DNA of 64,000 bases, taken from contig MLDA01000015.1 of assembly GCA_023896275.1 (NCBI GenBank), positions 45,584 through 109,583 of the forward strand. Reading direction: 5' to 3'. Shown piece by piece: positions 35,552 through 43,926 of this stretch. Source of the DNA: Kocuria rosea subsp. polaris (GTDB taxonomy: Bacteria > Actinomycetota > Actinomycetes > Actinomycetales > Micrococcaceae). Position 1 is the first letter of the stretch; each line of letters opens with the position of its first letter. Under the pieces are notes generated by a model. The model searched no databases and had not been told where the DNA came from. It saw only the letters and a program-made list of their open reading frames with translations. Position numbers and translations under genes: made by a program.

Positions 35552-37900
35552 TCAGCGTCCCCGGCCAGGGCGCTCCGCCGGGACCACGGCACCGATGTGG
35601 CTGCCATCGACACCCGAGTTCACGAGGAAGGACTTGAAGAACGGCCGGGCGAATTCCCCGTGCTCGATCGCTCCGTCGTCGTCCCGCCCGAACCCCGCAG
35701 GCTGCTCTAGGGAAAGGACGTCACGCTGGGGTACGACGCGTTTTCCACCGGTGGTCACCGACCGGCGGCCGTCGAAGAACGCGTTGGTGGCATCCACGTC
35801 GCCGCTGACGACGTCGGCATCTCCGGCGGCACTCCGCAGCGAGAGGTTGTTGCGAAAGACCCCTTGTTCATCGGGCGCGAAGTACGGGTTGATCCGGAAG
35901 ATGAAGTTGTAGCGCTTATTGTCCACCGCGGTGTTGCCGGTCACCTCGAGGCGGCCCGGATTGAAGTTGTCCGTGAAGCCGTCCATGTTGTTGTCGTAGG
36001 CGAGGTTGCCGGTCAAGACATGTGCGGCCGGGAGCCCCTCACCGCCGACCTTGAAGCCGCTGCCGGACGTGCCGTCCTCGCGGTAGCCGTCCGAGAGCTT
36101 GCCGTTGGAGTACGCGACGTTGTCCTCGAGCGTGATCGGGAAATTGGCGCCCTCGTTCGTGCGATTGTAGAGATCCCAGCCGTCGTCAATGTTGTGATGG
36201 GCGATGTTGGCGCGGAACACGTTGCCCGGGCCGACGCCCAGCTTGGCCGCGAAGCCGTCCGCGTTGATGTCGCTGGCATCCCTGTTGTCGTGGGACTCGC
36301 TGTTGGAGATGAGGTTGTCCGCCGGCCAGTTTTCCCGCGCCCCGCTGCCGGTGAGTTGGAAGCCCGTGTCGCCGTTGTGGTTGAACACCATGGAATCAAC
36401 CAGGTTGTTCGACCCGGAGACCCGCATGCCGTTCGACGCGGCACCGGTCAAGCGCAGCCCGGAGACCTCCCAATGGTCCGCATCGAGGCGGATGATCTGC
36501 GGCAGGGCGCCGCGGCCGTCGATGGTGACCTCACCATCGTCGTGCGCGGTCAGCGTCTTGCGCGCGCCCTCGGCGCCGGAGTACGCCGCGGCGATCTCGA
36601 TCCGGTGCGACGGCGTGTAGACGCCTTCCAGCAGCTCGACGGCCTGGCCCGGCTGCACGTAGGCGACGGCGGTCGCGACGTCGAGCGGGCTGCCGGCCGT
36701 GCCGTCGCCTGTCGGTGATCCGTCGGGGCTCGCGAGCAGCGGCGCCCCGGCGTCGAAGAGGCGAACGTTCACGTCGACCGATCGCGTGATCGACTCGGCG
36801 CCCGGGCCCTCGGAGGGCGTGAAGACCGCCTCCACCTTGGAGGAGCCCACCGGAAGCGTCAGCTCGGTCGAGATCTCTTCGCCTGCGGTCGCGGGCAGGG
36901 TCGCGGCCACCGCGCCGTCGACACTCACCTGCACTTCCCCGTGGTGCGACGCCGTCGCCGCCAGCGGGTAGGCGGCGGCACCCGAGTGCGCCGGTGCGCG
37001 CAGGTCGAACGACACCGGCAGCACGGGCTCTGGAGCGATCGGCCGCGGCTGCGTGTCCGCGCCCGAGAGCGTGAGCGACGCGTTGGAGAACGTCGCGGCC
37101 ACGTTGCGGGAGGCGAAGAACCCCACGGTCATATTCTCCGGGTCGATGTCCTGCACCCAGTCGGCCCCGGCGAGCTCGCGGGTGAACGTCTCGGGCTCTC
37201 CCAAGCCCTTGTACGTCGTCGACATGACGAACGCGTCGTCCGCGCGCTCGAGCCGCATCGTGACCGGCTCGCCGATGGTGAGCCCGTAGTCGCCACCGGC
37301 GGCAAACTTCTGCACGGATCGCCTGGCCTCGACCGTGCCCCACGGTTCGGTCTCCCCGGTGCGCGTCATGGCGTTGGCGCCGTCGCGCAGGACGGCCGTC
37401 GCCGCGTAGTTCGACGCGGCCGGCACTTCCTCGAAGCCGTCGACCATCGGGTCCTGGCGCGCGCCGCCATTGACGTCGCGGACCATGAGCCCAGCGCCTT
37501 CCTGACCGCTCGGGTTCGCCCCGGTTTCGGGCCCCAGTTGATGAACGACGACGTCCGCTTCTAGTACGAAGTTCTGCTCCCCGGGATCCAGATCGACGTA
37601 GTAAAAGGTCAACCCGTCGTGCCCCGGGGCGAGCTTGCCGCCGCGGCTCTCCATGAAGATCTCGCCGTCGATGGTCCCGGGGTTGCTGGGGTCGGCATGG
37701 TTCAGCCCCACCTTCTGGGGCAGGACATTCGCCGAGAAGTTCAGGTCGGTGGACTGGCCGAACGTGATCTGCTCCCAGACCGGCTCCGCCGTGGAGTTCG
37801 TGGTCGCCGACGCGGGTAAGGGGACGAGGACCGCCCCGGCCAGGGCGAGAGTTCCCGCCGCGGCGAGGACGCGCAGCGTCGTCGGTCTGTCGTGGGCCAT
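35552..37900 (-). CDS. Secreted pectate lyase, PL9 family
   Basis: 782 residues. A Sec signal peptide (about 1-32, cut after PASA) is followed by a jelly-roll-like region with no catalytic motif (about 35-285) and linker domains to about 395. The PL9 parallel beta-helix spans about 400-760. ADGFAAKLGVGPGNVF carries the catalytic-type Lys and the calcium-binding Asp, HHNIDDGWDLYNRT completes the site, and YDNNMDGFTDNFNPG follows. It cuts polygalacturonate outside the cell by calcium-dependent beta-elimination. It is unlinked to a transporter here. A terminator and the integrated element lie upstream. Confidence 0.92.
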   Translation of the reverse strand: MAHDRPTTLRVLAAAGTLALAGAVLVPLPASATTNSTAEPVWEQITFGQSTDLNFSANVLPQKVGLNHADPSNPGTIDGEIFMESRGGKLAPGHDGLTFYYVDLDPGEQNFVLEADVVVHQLGPETGANPSGQEGAGLMVRDVNGGARQDPMVDGFEEVPAASNYAATAVLRDGANAMTRTGETEPWGTVEARRSVQKFAAGGDYGLTIGEPVTMRLERADDAFVMSTTYKGLGEPETFTRELAGADWVQDIDPENMTVGFFASRNVAATFSNASLTLSGADTQPRPIAPEPVLPVSFDLRAPAHSGAAAYPLAATASHHGEVQVSVDGAVAATLPATAGEEISTELTLPVGSSKVEAVFTPSEGPGAESITRSVDVNVRLFDAGAPLLASPDGSPTGDGTAGSPLDVATAVAYVQPGQAVELLEGVYTPSHRIEIAAAYSGAEGARKTLTAHDDGEVTIDGRGALPQIIRLDADHWEVSGLRLTGAASNGMRVSGSNNLVDSMVFNHNGDTGFQLTGSGARENWPADNLISNSESHDNRDASDINADGFAAKLGVGPGNVFRANIAHHNIDDGWDLYNRTNEGANFPITLEDNVAYSNGKLSDGYREDGTSGSGFKVGGEGLPAAHVLTGNLAYDNNMDGFTDNFNPGRLEVTGNTAVDNKRYNFIFRINPYFAPDEQGVFRNNLSLRSAAGDADVVSGDVDATNAFFDGRRSVTTGGKRVVPQRDVLSLEQPAGFGRDDDGAIEHGEFARPFFKSFLVNSGVDGSHIGAVVPAERPGRGR

Positions 37901-38052
37901 GGGTTCGCTCCGTTACAAGGTGTGGTGAGTGATGGGGCGCGCAAGACGCCATTTCAACCTAGGGGTGACGCGCATCACCCTCAAGACGATTCGGGCCGTT
38001 TCGCGTTGCTACCTCGGCATGGCGTGATGCACCCCCGGGTCCGAACGCAAAG

Positions 38053-38093
38053 AAGGCCCCCGTCAGAACCGGAATGGTTCTGACGGGGGCCTT
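38053..38093 (-). terminator. Terminator, originally of tRNA-Thr
   Basis: An 18-bp perfect stem AAGGCCCCCGTCAGAACC (38053-38070 with 38076-38093). It lies 4 bp beyond the left copy of the tRNA-Thr 3' end, so before integration it ended the tRNA-Thr transcript. The insertion now separates it from its gene by about 8.4 kb. Confidence 0.85.
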
Positions 38094-38097
38094 CGTG

Positions 38098-38142
38098 TGA
38101 GCCCCCTGCCGGATTCGAACCGGCGACCCTCTGTTTACAAGA
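38098..38142. repeat. Left attachment-site repeat (partial tRNA-Thr copy)
   Basis: 45 bases identical to 46461-46505, covering the T arm, the variable loop and part of the anticodon arm of tRNA-Thr. After 38142 the sequences diverge (TAGAAAAC versus CAGATGCT), and before 38098 they also differ. No tRNA can form here. Confidence 0.95.
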
Positions 38143-38219
38143 TAGAAAACTTGTACGAGGGCTCTCTACTTGTCGCATGATTTCTGAATCTTCTCCGCGA
38201 GATTGGTCCAATTTGGCTG

Positions 38220-38296
38220 GCCTGCCTGACCTGTTGTGGTCACCCTGTGGCCTACAGGCAGGCATGAAAAAACCCCGGAGCTTGAGCCCCGGGGTT
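38220..38296. repeat. Two inverted repeats upstream of rep
   Basis: GCCTGCCTG (38220-38228) is inversely repeated as CAGGCAGGC (38255-38263). Next AACCCCGG (38271-38278) pairs with CCGGGGTT (38289-38296) after an A run. They fill the 195-bp gap between the attachment site and rep. The first may belong to a replication origin or recombination arm; the second could be a leftward terminator or an attenuator for rep. Confidence 0.6.
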
Positions 38297-38337
38297 CAGC
38301 CAGCCGATTGCCGTCGGCGTGACCAGGAGATGATTTC

Positions 38338-39828
38338 GTGCCTGATCTTACCACCCTCACCCTGCCTTCGACCATCGCCGCCCCTGCTCCATCGCCCGGC
38401 GGCAAGGGCGCCCGGAACGGCGCCAGCCGCACGCCCGGCGGCGCAGCCGCCGGGCGTCTTGGTACTAACGCCAACAGCTCTTCCGGCATATCGGCGCAGG
38501 GCAGAAAATCCGCTAGATCTCGGCGTTTTTCCCTCCGTCGCCATGCTGCCGACCTCGAGCGCCGTGTTCGTGGATTTCGAGGTCATAGTGTTCACCGGTG
38601 CGGGCTGGTCCCCGTGGACGATATTGCAGTCCGTGTCACTACCACCCCTACCGGTGATCGCATCGCGGGCTTCGCCGGTCTCGCCACATGCGGATCGGTA
38701 TGGGTCTGCCCAGTGTGTTCTGCGAAAATTCAGGCGGAACGGGCCACGGAGCTGGGTGACGTTCTTGCTTGGGCTCGCGGTGAGGGGCATACTCTCGCGA
38801 TGGTGACCTTAACCGTGCGGCACCACAGGGGTCATCGGCTGTCGGAGGTCTGGGATGCCGTTACAGCAGGATGGAGCGCAGTCACTTCGGGTTCACGCTG
38901 GAAAAGCGAGGCCCCGGATGCATTCGCCGACAGGCTGGCTCGTTGGACCGCCCAGGGTCAGGCCGCTGATGCCTATCAGCTCTATCGACGGCAGGGCATC
39001 CTCACGGCTCCGGCCCGCGCTCCTCGCGGTTGGCGTCAGGGCAATGAGCCCACACGTCGAATTGGGGATGCTGAGGCTTTCGGAGTCCTCGGATGGGCCA
39101 GAGCTGTTGAGGTCACTCATGGCCGATCTGGATGGCATGTTCATGTGCACGCCGTCCTTGTCCTCCGTGGCGGGGTTTTGCCTTCGCGGGTTGACGACCT
39201 CGCGTTGAGGATGTTCGGTCGTTGGCAGCACGGTATCGGTAAGCTTGGTTTCGACGCTGTGGCCGTCACGTCCACGGGTGCGCGGCCTGGTGTTGATGTG
39301 CGCATCTCCATGGCCGCAGAGCATCGCCTGGCTGCCTACCTCCAGAAATCCTCGGACCTCCCGGCGGATGTGGAGGGTTCCCTCGGTGCCGCCGGGCGGT
39401 CTATGGCCCGTGAGGCTTCCTTGGGATCGTCGAAGGTCGGTCGGGGCGGGGGTCGTGCCCCGTTTCAGATCCTCGCGGATGTCCGTGATGTGAGTTCCCC
39501 TGATTTCGCGGTTTGGGATGAATTCGTCAGGGCTTCGGCGGGTCGCCGCCAGCTCACGTGGGGCGGCGATCTCCGCCTCCTTGCTGGCTTGGCCGCTGAG
39601 GCTAGATCCGACGAGGAGGTTGTCGAGGAGGAGTTCGGCAGTGCCGATGACACTGTTCTGATCATTGGGTCAGATGGTTGGTCGAAAATTTCAAAATTCT
39701 CGCATCTTGTCCTGGACGCCGCAGAGACATCCGACGTATACCTCATGGCCACGCTCGACGACAATGCCGTTTCTTGGTTCCTTCCGGATCAGAACGCGAC
39801 GCGTGCGTCGCTGACTCTAGCCGCGTAG
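38338..39828 (+). CDS. rep: Replication initiator protein, rolling-circle HUH type (RepSA-like)
   Basis: 496 residues from GTG at 38338 with CAGGAGA upstream. A CxxC zinc-like motif (VWVCPVCSAKI) lies at 121-131, and MVTLTVRHHRG follows. The HUH metal-binding motif WHVHVHA is at 266-272 and the probable nicking Tyr334 in LAAYLQKSS. This order fits the Rep proteins of pSAM2 and pIJ101. Rep would nick the element's origin and start single-strand replication after excision. Residues 1-85 are low-complexity and could include a false N-terminal part. The C-terminal 90 residues are acidic. Confidence 0.88.
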   Translation: MPDLTTLTLPSTIAAPAPSPGGKGARNGASRTPGGAAAGRLGTNANSSSGISAQGRKSARSRRFSLRRHAADLERRVRGFRGHSVHRCGLVPVDDIAVRVTTTPTGDRIAGFAGLATCGSVWVCPVCSAKIQAERATELGDVLAWARGEGHTLAMVTLTVRHHRGHRLSEVWDAVTAGWSAVTSGSRWKSEAPDAFADRLARWTAQGQAADAYQLYRRQGILTAPARAPRGWRQGNEPTRRIGDAEAFGVLGWARAVEVTHGRSGWHVHVHAVLVLRGGVLPSRVDDLALRMFGRWQHGIGKLGFDAVAVTSTGARPGVDVRISMAAEHRLAAYLQKSSDLPADVEGSLGAAGRSMAREASLGSSKVGRGGGRAPFQILADVRDVSSPDFAVWDEFVRASAGRRQLTWGGDLRLLAGLAAEARSDEEVVEEEFGSADDTVLIIGSDGWSKISKFSHLVLDAAETSDVYLMATLDDNAVSWFLPDQNATRASLTLAA

Positions 39829-40392
39829 CCCTATCGCATGCACGATTGGTCCACGCAAAGCCGAAACGCGCGCAGCCGTGTACTTCTCCGCTGCCTCACC
39901 TTCGACTGGGCTCGTCACGAAGCGGACGCGTCCTGGGCCTGTCGGCGCGTGGACCTCATCGATGCGCCTTACTCGGACCACGATTGTGGCCAGGGCGACA
40001 ACGAGCAGTTTGCCGATTACTCGTTCGTGAAGTTCGCCTGCCAGCGGCCACCATCGTGATGTCGCCTCCTCGGCCACGTCGTCTGGCATGGTCGCATGCC
40101 ATCCCATCCATTCCCTGTCCGGTTCATTGCATTTTTGAGCCGGGCCTACGCGTACCACGAGAGCCGGCGGAAGGTCATGATCTTGCGCACCCAGCAGTGG
40201 TCGGTCTACAAGTCCCTGTAGATTCTCGCGTTCTCCTGCCAGCCGTTCTCCCGCTTCGTCTAGGCGATACGTCGCCCCGAGCAGACCGCTCCCACAGATC
40301 CGATTGCCGAGTGCGCGCGACACTCCTAGAGCGTGTGCTACGTCCGCTCCTCCGACGAGTGCCCTGTCATCGTGCCTGTGCCATTTGGTCAT
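39817..40392 (-). CDS. Predicted helix-turn-helix protein of the element
   Basis: 191 residues, the only leftward gene in the element. Residues 14-45 (GGADVAHALGVSRALGNRIC) read as a helix-turn-helix, followed by a short wing. The rest shows no family I know; it has alternating charged and hydrophobic strands. It overlaps the 3' end of rep by 12 bp and is divergent from the rightward operon, the position where AICEs encode their transcription repressor (KorSA in pSAM2). The ribosome site is GGGAG. A regulatory role is inferred from position and fold only. Confidence 0.6.
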   Translation of the reverse strand: MTKWHRHDDRALVGGADVAHALGVSRALGNRICGSGLLGATYRLDEAGERLAGERENLQGLVDRPLLGAQDHDLPPALVVRVGPAQKCNEPDREWMGWHATMPDDVAEEATSRWWPLAGELHERVIGKLLVVALATIVVRVRRIDEVHAPTGPGRVRFVTSPVEGEAAEKYTAARVSALRGPIVHAIGLRG

Positions 40393-40417
40393 CTCACCAT
40401 TCTCCCACCAGCCCCAC

Positions 40418-40445
40418 TGGACAGATCAGAGCTCATGCGTATAGG
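40418..40445 (+). promoter_or_regulatory. Candidate promoter of the element's rightward operon
   Basis: TGGACA (40418-40423), a 16-bp spacer, then TATAGG (40440-40445), 47 bp before the first gene of the run at 40493. It lies in the 100-bp gap between divergent genes. Confidence 0.5.
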
Positions 40446-40492
40446 ATCAATCTCGCAGACGTAATGGATCCACATCATGGAAGGCTACCCCT

Positions 40493-40879
40493 ATGAAAAT
40501 CCCTCTGTCCCAGAAAAAAGTGATCGTCACCGGTCAGCCACGAGAGCGGTCGGAATGGATCGGCGTGGGCGAGTCCCGCACGCGCGGCTCGCGCGTTACC
40601 GACGATCAGGGTCGGCCCGTCTCGGGCGTCGCGGTCGTGACCGTCGATGGCCTCGGTGAGGTGTGGACCGACGCTACAGTCCTTGTCCCCGACCACCTGT
40701 GTGAGGAAATTCTGCCGGGAGCAGTCATCGATCTCTCTGGAAACCTCGTCGCCGATTTGCGCGGCGGTGATTTTGGCGTCATTCGAAAAACCGTGCACGG
40801 CGTCGAAGGCGTGACAGTCGTGGGGTCGCTTCCAGACCTGCTCGCCGCCACCGGAAAGAAGGTGACCACGAATGCCTAG
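40493..40879 (+). CDS. Hypothetical protein of the element
   Basis: 128 residues, ATG with GGAAGG upstream. Mostly short beta strands with many Val and Gly (SGVAVVTVDGLGEVW, FGVIRKTVHGVEGVTVVG), one Cys and no membrane segment. The fold looks like a small all-beta domain. It is the first gene of a long rightward operon and overlaps the next by 8 bp. No function can be assigned. Confidence 0.65.
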   Translation: MKIPLSQKKVIVTGQPRERSEWIGVGESRTRGSRVTDDQGRPVSGVAVVTVDGLGEVWTDATVLVPDHLCEEILPGAVIDLSGNLVADLRGGDFGVIRKTVHGVEGVTVVGSLPDLLAATGKKVTTNA

Positions 40880-41228
40880 CTGCATTGAGATCCTGAAGGC
40901 CCAAGTGCTCGAATCCGGTGCGTATCGCGCGACGATCAGGACGCTCACGGATTTTCCTGACCGGATATTCCCTTTCTCTGCGTCCACAGAAGCGTGGATC
41001 GACGCCCAATTTCGTCACGGGCCGGGATCTGCGGCGAGGCGTCGCGGGGATATTTCGCGCGCAAAAGTCGCTGAGATGAATCGCGCTGAGGTGTCTCCCG
41101 AGGCCTTGCTTGCTGATCTCGCCGCTGAGCAGGAAATCTTGGAGCTCCTGCACGAGAAGCGCTGGCAGATGTACGCGCAGGGCTTCCCGGCCGCGCGTGC
41201 GGCTCTCGAAGCTGAAATCGTGGTTTAG
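40872..41228 (+). CDS. Hypothetical protein of the element
   Basis: 118 residues from ATG at 40872, coupled to the previous gene by an 8-bp overlap. The first half is mixed (YRATIRTLTDFPDRIFPFSA) and the second half helical with Glu and Leu (LADLAAEQEILELLHEKRW). No known motif. Followed after 2 bp by the next gene. Confidence 0.65.
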   Translation: MPSCIEILKAQVLESGAYRATIRTLTDFPDRIFPFSASTEAWIDAQFRHGPGSAARRRGDISRAKVAEMNRAEVSPEALLADLAAEQEILELLHEKRWQMYAQGFPAARAALEAEIVV

Positions 41229-41230
41229 GT

Positions 41231-41560
41231 ATGAGTCGGCTCAAAATAGTCCCTCCGCCGGTGAAAAATGGTGAACTCGAGCTCCCGCCGTGGCCTTCTG
41301 AGCGGTCACCTCGTGGAAATCTGATGGCCTTTCGCCGGTGTTTTCGAATTCTTGTTCATCAGGAAATCGCTAAGCGCGGACTGCCACCAGAAATTGATCT
41401 CGAATTTTTGCGGATCACAAATCCTGAAAAACCAGTTTATACGGATATTCGGCAGCTTCTTGACGCTCTCAGGCTCGTAGATGCTGGCATGGCATCAAGT
41501 ATTCTTCCGCAGATCACACGTCTAATGAGGTCAGATATGGCCACCAAAAGGTTTTGGTGA
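41231..41560 (+). CDS. Hypothetical protein of the element
   Basis: 109 residues from ATG at 41231. A Pro-rich start (KIVPPPVKNGELELPPWP), then helical segments (FRILVHQEIAKRGLPPEID, IRQLLDALRLVDAGMASSI). More AT-rich codon use than the host genes. No family recognised. It overlaps the next gene by a few bases. Confidence 0.62.
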   Translation: MSRLKIVPPPVKNGELELPPWPSERSPRGNLMAFRRCFRILVHQEIAKRGLPPEIDLEFLRITNPEKPVYTDIRQLLDALRLVDAGMASSILPQITRLMRSDMATKRFW

Positions 41561-41940
41561 TCTCAATGAATTTCGACGATGATCGAATGCCTCACCGGCC
41601 AATTTCGTTTCCTGCGTCGAAAGGTCTGATGATGCCGCCTGAAGCGCTAGTCTCCCTCTCGCACCTGCTTTTTAAAAAGTGTGGCGATGTGCTGGGCACG
41701 CTTGACCGCCATGGCGTGGGAGTGAAAGCGGGACCGGATGAGGTCCGTGTGCCAATCCCGTACGGTGACGGATCTGAGGCGGTCAAAGAATATCTGAATT
41801 TTTTGGCGGTCCATGATCCGTCTTATGAGGCCGAAATCCGTCCTGTCGTAGCAAAAATCGTGATGGAAGCGCAGGACTACGAAACTATCGGCGCACTCGA
41901 TTTTGAGTCTGACGATCCTGAAGGAAAGGAGGGAAAATAA
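41557..41940 (+). CDS. Hypothetical acidic protein of the element
   Basis: About 127 residues. GTG at 41557 or ATG at 41566 are likelier starts than TTG at 41554. MPPEALVSLSHLLFKKCGDVL forms a helix; the last third is strongly acidic (ALDFESDDPEGKEGK). The stop codon shares a base with the next start (TAATG), so it is translationally coupled to the membrane protein. Function unknown. Confidence 0.62.
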   Translation: MISMNFDDDRMPHRPISFPASKGLMMPPEALVSLSHLLFKKCGDVLGTLDRHGVGVKAGPDEVRVPIPYGDGSEAVKEYLNFLAVHDPSYEAEIRPVVAKIVMEAQDYETIGALDFESDDPEGKEGK

Positions 41941-42413
41941 TGATGGAATCGAAACCCATCGCGAAATCCCTGGCACCCAAATCTCTTGCGCACGGGTGGC
42001 AGGTTCTTGCTGTGGTTGCGATTTGTGGTGGTATTTTCGCCGGATCTTATGGCCTTGCGGAACTTGGGTGGATCGATATTGTCGCGGTTTTTCTGACGGC
42101 TTTCATGGCCTCGTTTCTGAAGGTCACTTTTCAAGGAAAACGGGTCACGGGCGAGAATTTCGTCCGTTCTAGCGAGCTTTTGACAGCTCTTTATGACGAC
42201 TGGCAGAAATGGATGACGACTTCGCCACTGATCCGAAAAGTCTTTATCGCAACCGGCTATGGCTTGGCTTTTGCCACGGCGAAATGGGTAATTTCCATCA
42301 TGCTAACAATCTTTTCTAATCCCTGGATGGCCGCCGGTTTTGGCGCAATTGCCGCCAGTGTTATTCTCTCACCCCCGCTTTGGGCGTGGATGTCTAAGAA
42401 GGTGGCGGGATGA
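41940..42413 (+). CDS. Integral membrane protein of the element, possible Spd-type spread protein
   Basis: 157 residues with four hydrophobic segments at about 20-42, 46-64, 100-122 and 128-148, and a soluble loop between the second and third (VTGENFVRSSELLTALYDDW). It sits directly before the TraB-type translocase with a 4-bp overlap (ATGA). In AICEs and conjugative plasmids of actinomycetes, small membrane proteins next to TraB (Spd proteins) help plasmid spread through the mycelium. That role is inferred from place and topology only. Confidence 0.65.
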   Translation: MMESKPIAKSLAPKSLAHGWQVLAVVAICGGIFAGSYGLAELGWIDIVAVFLTAFMASFLKVTFQGKRVTGENFVRSSELLTALYDDWQKWMTTSPLIRKVFIATGYGLAFATAKWVISIMLTIFSNPWMAAGFGAIAASVILSPPLWAWMSKKVAG

Positions 42414-43699
42414 GAAAGATTCGAATTACCCTACTTATACTTTCGTGGCTTTGGGTTCCCATCATCCTAAATCAAGCTTGGAAGCTTGTGTCTGGGGGTG
42501 ATGTGGCCTCTGTGGCCGTGTTTCTGGGTATTTTTGTCGGGTTGCTGTGGTCTCGTAAATGGATTCCTATTTTCACGAATACGGCTGAAATCTGGCGGGG
42601 GCTCTCCCCCAGGAGCTTTCTATCTTACCTTCAAGTACGGCTTCTTTGGCGGTCTATACTGGGTCGCCTCGACCTTGGTCTACGACACGATTTTGCGCCG
42701 GAAATCACCGAAATTAGGCCAACAGCCGCCGGATTCACCGTAAAACTCGCGGTATTTGACGACACGATCCTGAAGAAGATGACGGATCGTGCCGGCGAAA
42801 TGAAACGCATTCTGGGTGCCAAGACCGTCAACTTCGTTCCTGTTGGCCAAGGAGAAATTGTTATGAAGGTAATGGGTGAAGACCATACGGAAAGTGTGGT
42901 CGATCAAGATTTCTGGGTCCGGAATCACGGTCTCCCGGAACCGAAGTCGCTGCCTGTCGCGGTCAGCGACACCGGATCAGTTTTCGAGGCTGGAATCGCC
43001 CACACGCTGCTGATTGGGGCGACGGGAAGCGGTAAGGGCAGTGTGATCTGGGCTTTCATCAGGCAGCTCCTCCCGGCGAAGGATCGTGGTCTCGCAACTT
43101 TCGCCGGGATAGACCCGAAGCGGTCGGAGCTTAAGGGTTGTGAATCGCTTTTCGACACCGGGCTCGCTTTCACTCCAGAGGAAACAGCCGAACTGCTCGA
43201 AAGGATCGTCGCAGAAATGCGGCACCGCCAGGAAACTGGTGGCAGGCATTTCCAAGTATCTACCGCTATGCCGTGGCTTTTTGTGGTAATAGACGAGTTC
43301 GCGGGCATGGCCTCAAGTCCTGATCGCAAAACAAATACACGCATTAACGACGCTTTCTTCGCGATCATGACGCAAGGCCGGTCTGTTGGTATTGCCGTTC
43401 TCGCGGCAGCCCAAATGCCGCAGAAAGAATTCATCGGGTCACTACGGAGTCAGTTTGTGATGCGCATCTGCCTTCGAACGGAAACTTCGTTGGAAACTTC
43501 GATGGTCCTTGGCGAGGGGAATGCGGAATTGGCTGCCGCTCATTCCCTGCCCGCCGCAACGGCCTCGAATAACTATGCGACGGCGGGGATCGGATGGGCG
43601 ATACATGAAACCGAAGGCCTCGTCAAAGTGCGTTTCCCGTATACCTCCGATGATGACATTGAAGCGATTCTTCAGGAGGCGTCACGTGGAATCCAATAA
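42410..43699 (+). CDS. traB: FtsK/SpoIIIE-type DNA translocase (TraB/TraSA family)
   Basis: 429 residues. Two N-terminal membrane helices (about 5-22 and 31-48), then a motor domain with Walker A GATGSGKGS at 203-211 and Walker B LFVVIDEFAG with Asp296-Glu297. SVGIAVLAAAQMPQ is the usual FtsK-like strand after Walker B. The short length and N-terminal helices fit TraB/TraSA, the single protein that moves double-stranded DNA between actinomycete cells. A C-terminal winged helix, used to read the transfer locus, is not obvious after residue 400, so the recognition part may be reduced. Confidence 0.88.
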   Translation: MRKIRITLLILSWLWVPIILNQAWKLVSGGDVASVAVFLGIFVGLLWSRKWIPIFTNTAEIWRGLSPRSFLSYLQVRLLWRSILGRLDLGLRHDFAPEITEIRPTAAGFTVKLAVFDDTILKKMTDRAGEMKRILGAKTVNFVPVGQGEIVMKVMGEDHTESVVDQDFWVRNHGLPEPKSLPVAVSDTGSVFEAGIAHTLLIGATGSGKGSVIWAFIRQLLPAKDRGLATFAGIDPKRSELKGCESLFDTGLAFTPEETAELLERIVAEMRHRQETGGRHFQVSTAMPWLFVVIDEFAGMASSPDRKTNTRINDAFFAIMTQGRSVGIAVLAAAQMPQKEFIGSLRSQFVMRICLRTETSLETSMVLGEGNAELAAAHSLPAATASNNYATAGIGWAIHETEGLVKVRFPYTSDDDIEAILQEASRGIQ

Positions 43700-43913
43700 G
43701 GCTCTGAATCAAGATTTGGACGCACTCTCACTGCGGGAACACAACGTCATCGCTGATTTTGTCCGTGACATGGGCGACCTTTCGCCATCGGCTTCCCGCC
43801 AAGATGTCGAATATTTCCACCGGAAACGCGACGTTCGACTTGCAGGAATAGAGAGCGAACGTGAAAATCTTCTCCGTTCGCTTTCACACGAAGATACATC
43901 TAACCAAGAATAG
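43686..43913 (+). CDS. Small hypothetical protein of the element
   Basis: 75 residues from GTG at 43686 with AGGAGG six bases upstream; it overlaps the translocase gene by 14 bp. Strongly charged and helical (LREHNVIADFVRDMG, RKRDVRLAGIESERENLLRS). No family recognised. The strong ribosome site decides this start over earlier in-frame ones. Confidence 0.65.
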   Translation: MESNKALNQDLDALSLREHNVIADFVRDMGDLSPSASRQDVEYFHRKRDVRLAGIESERENLLRSLSHEDTSNQE

Positions 43914-43926
43914 GGGCGTGTGAACA

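Noticed and set aside
38098..38142. A second tRNA-Thr gene
   Set aside because: Only the 3' half is present; the D arm, the 5' acceptor strand and most of the anticodon arm are missing. It is the attachment repeat.
38177..38806. Open frame of about 209 codons at the start of the element
   Set aside because: It overlaps rep out of frame, and its translation has no features; rep has the ribosome site and the HUH motif.
39678..40496. Open frame of about 272 codons on the plus strand in the element
   Set aside because: It overlaps the end of rep and lies antisense to the HTH gene, which has a better ribosome site and a recognisable fold.
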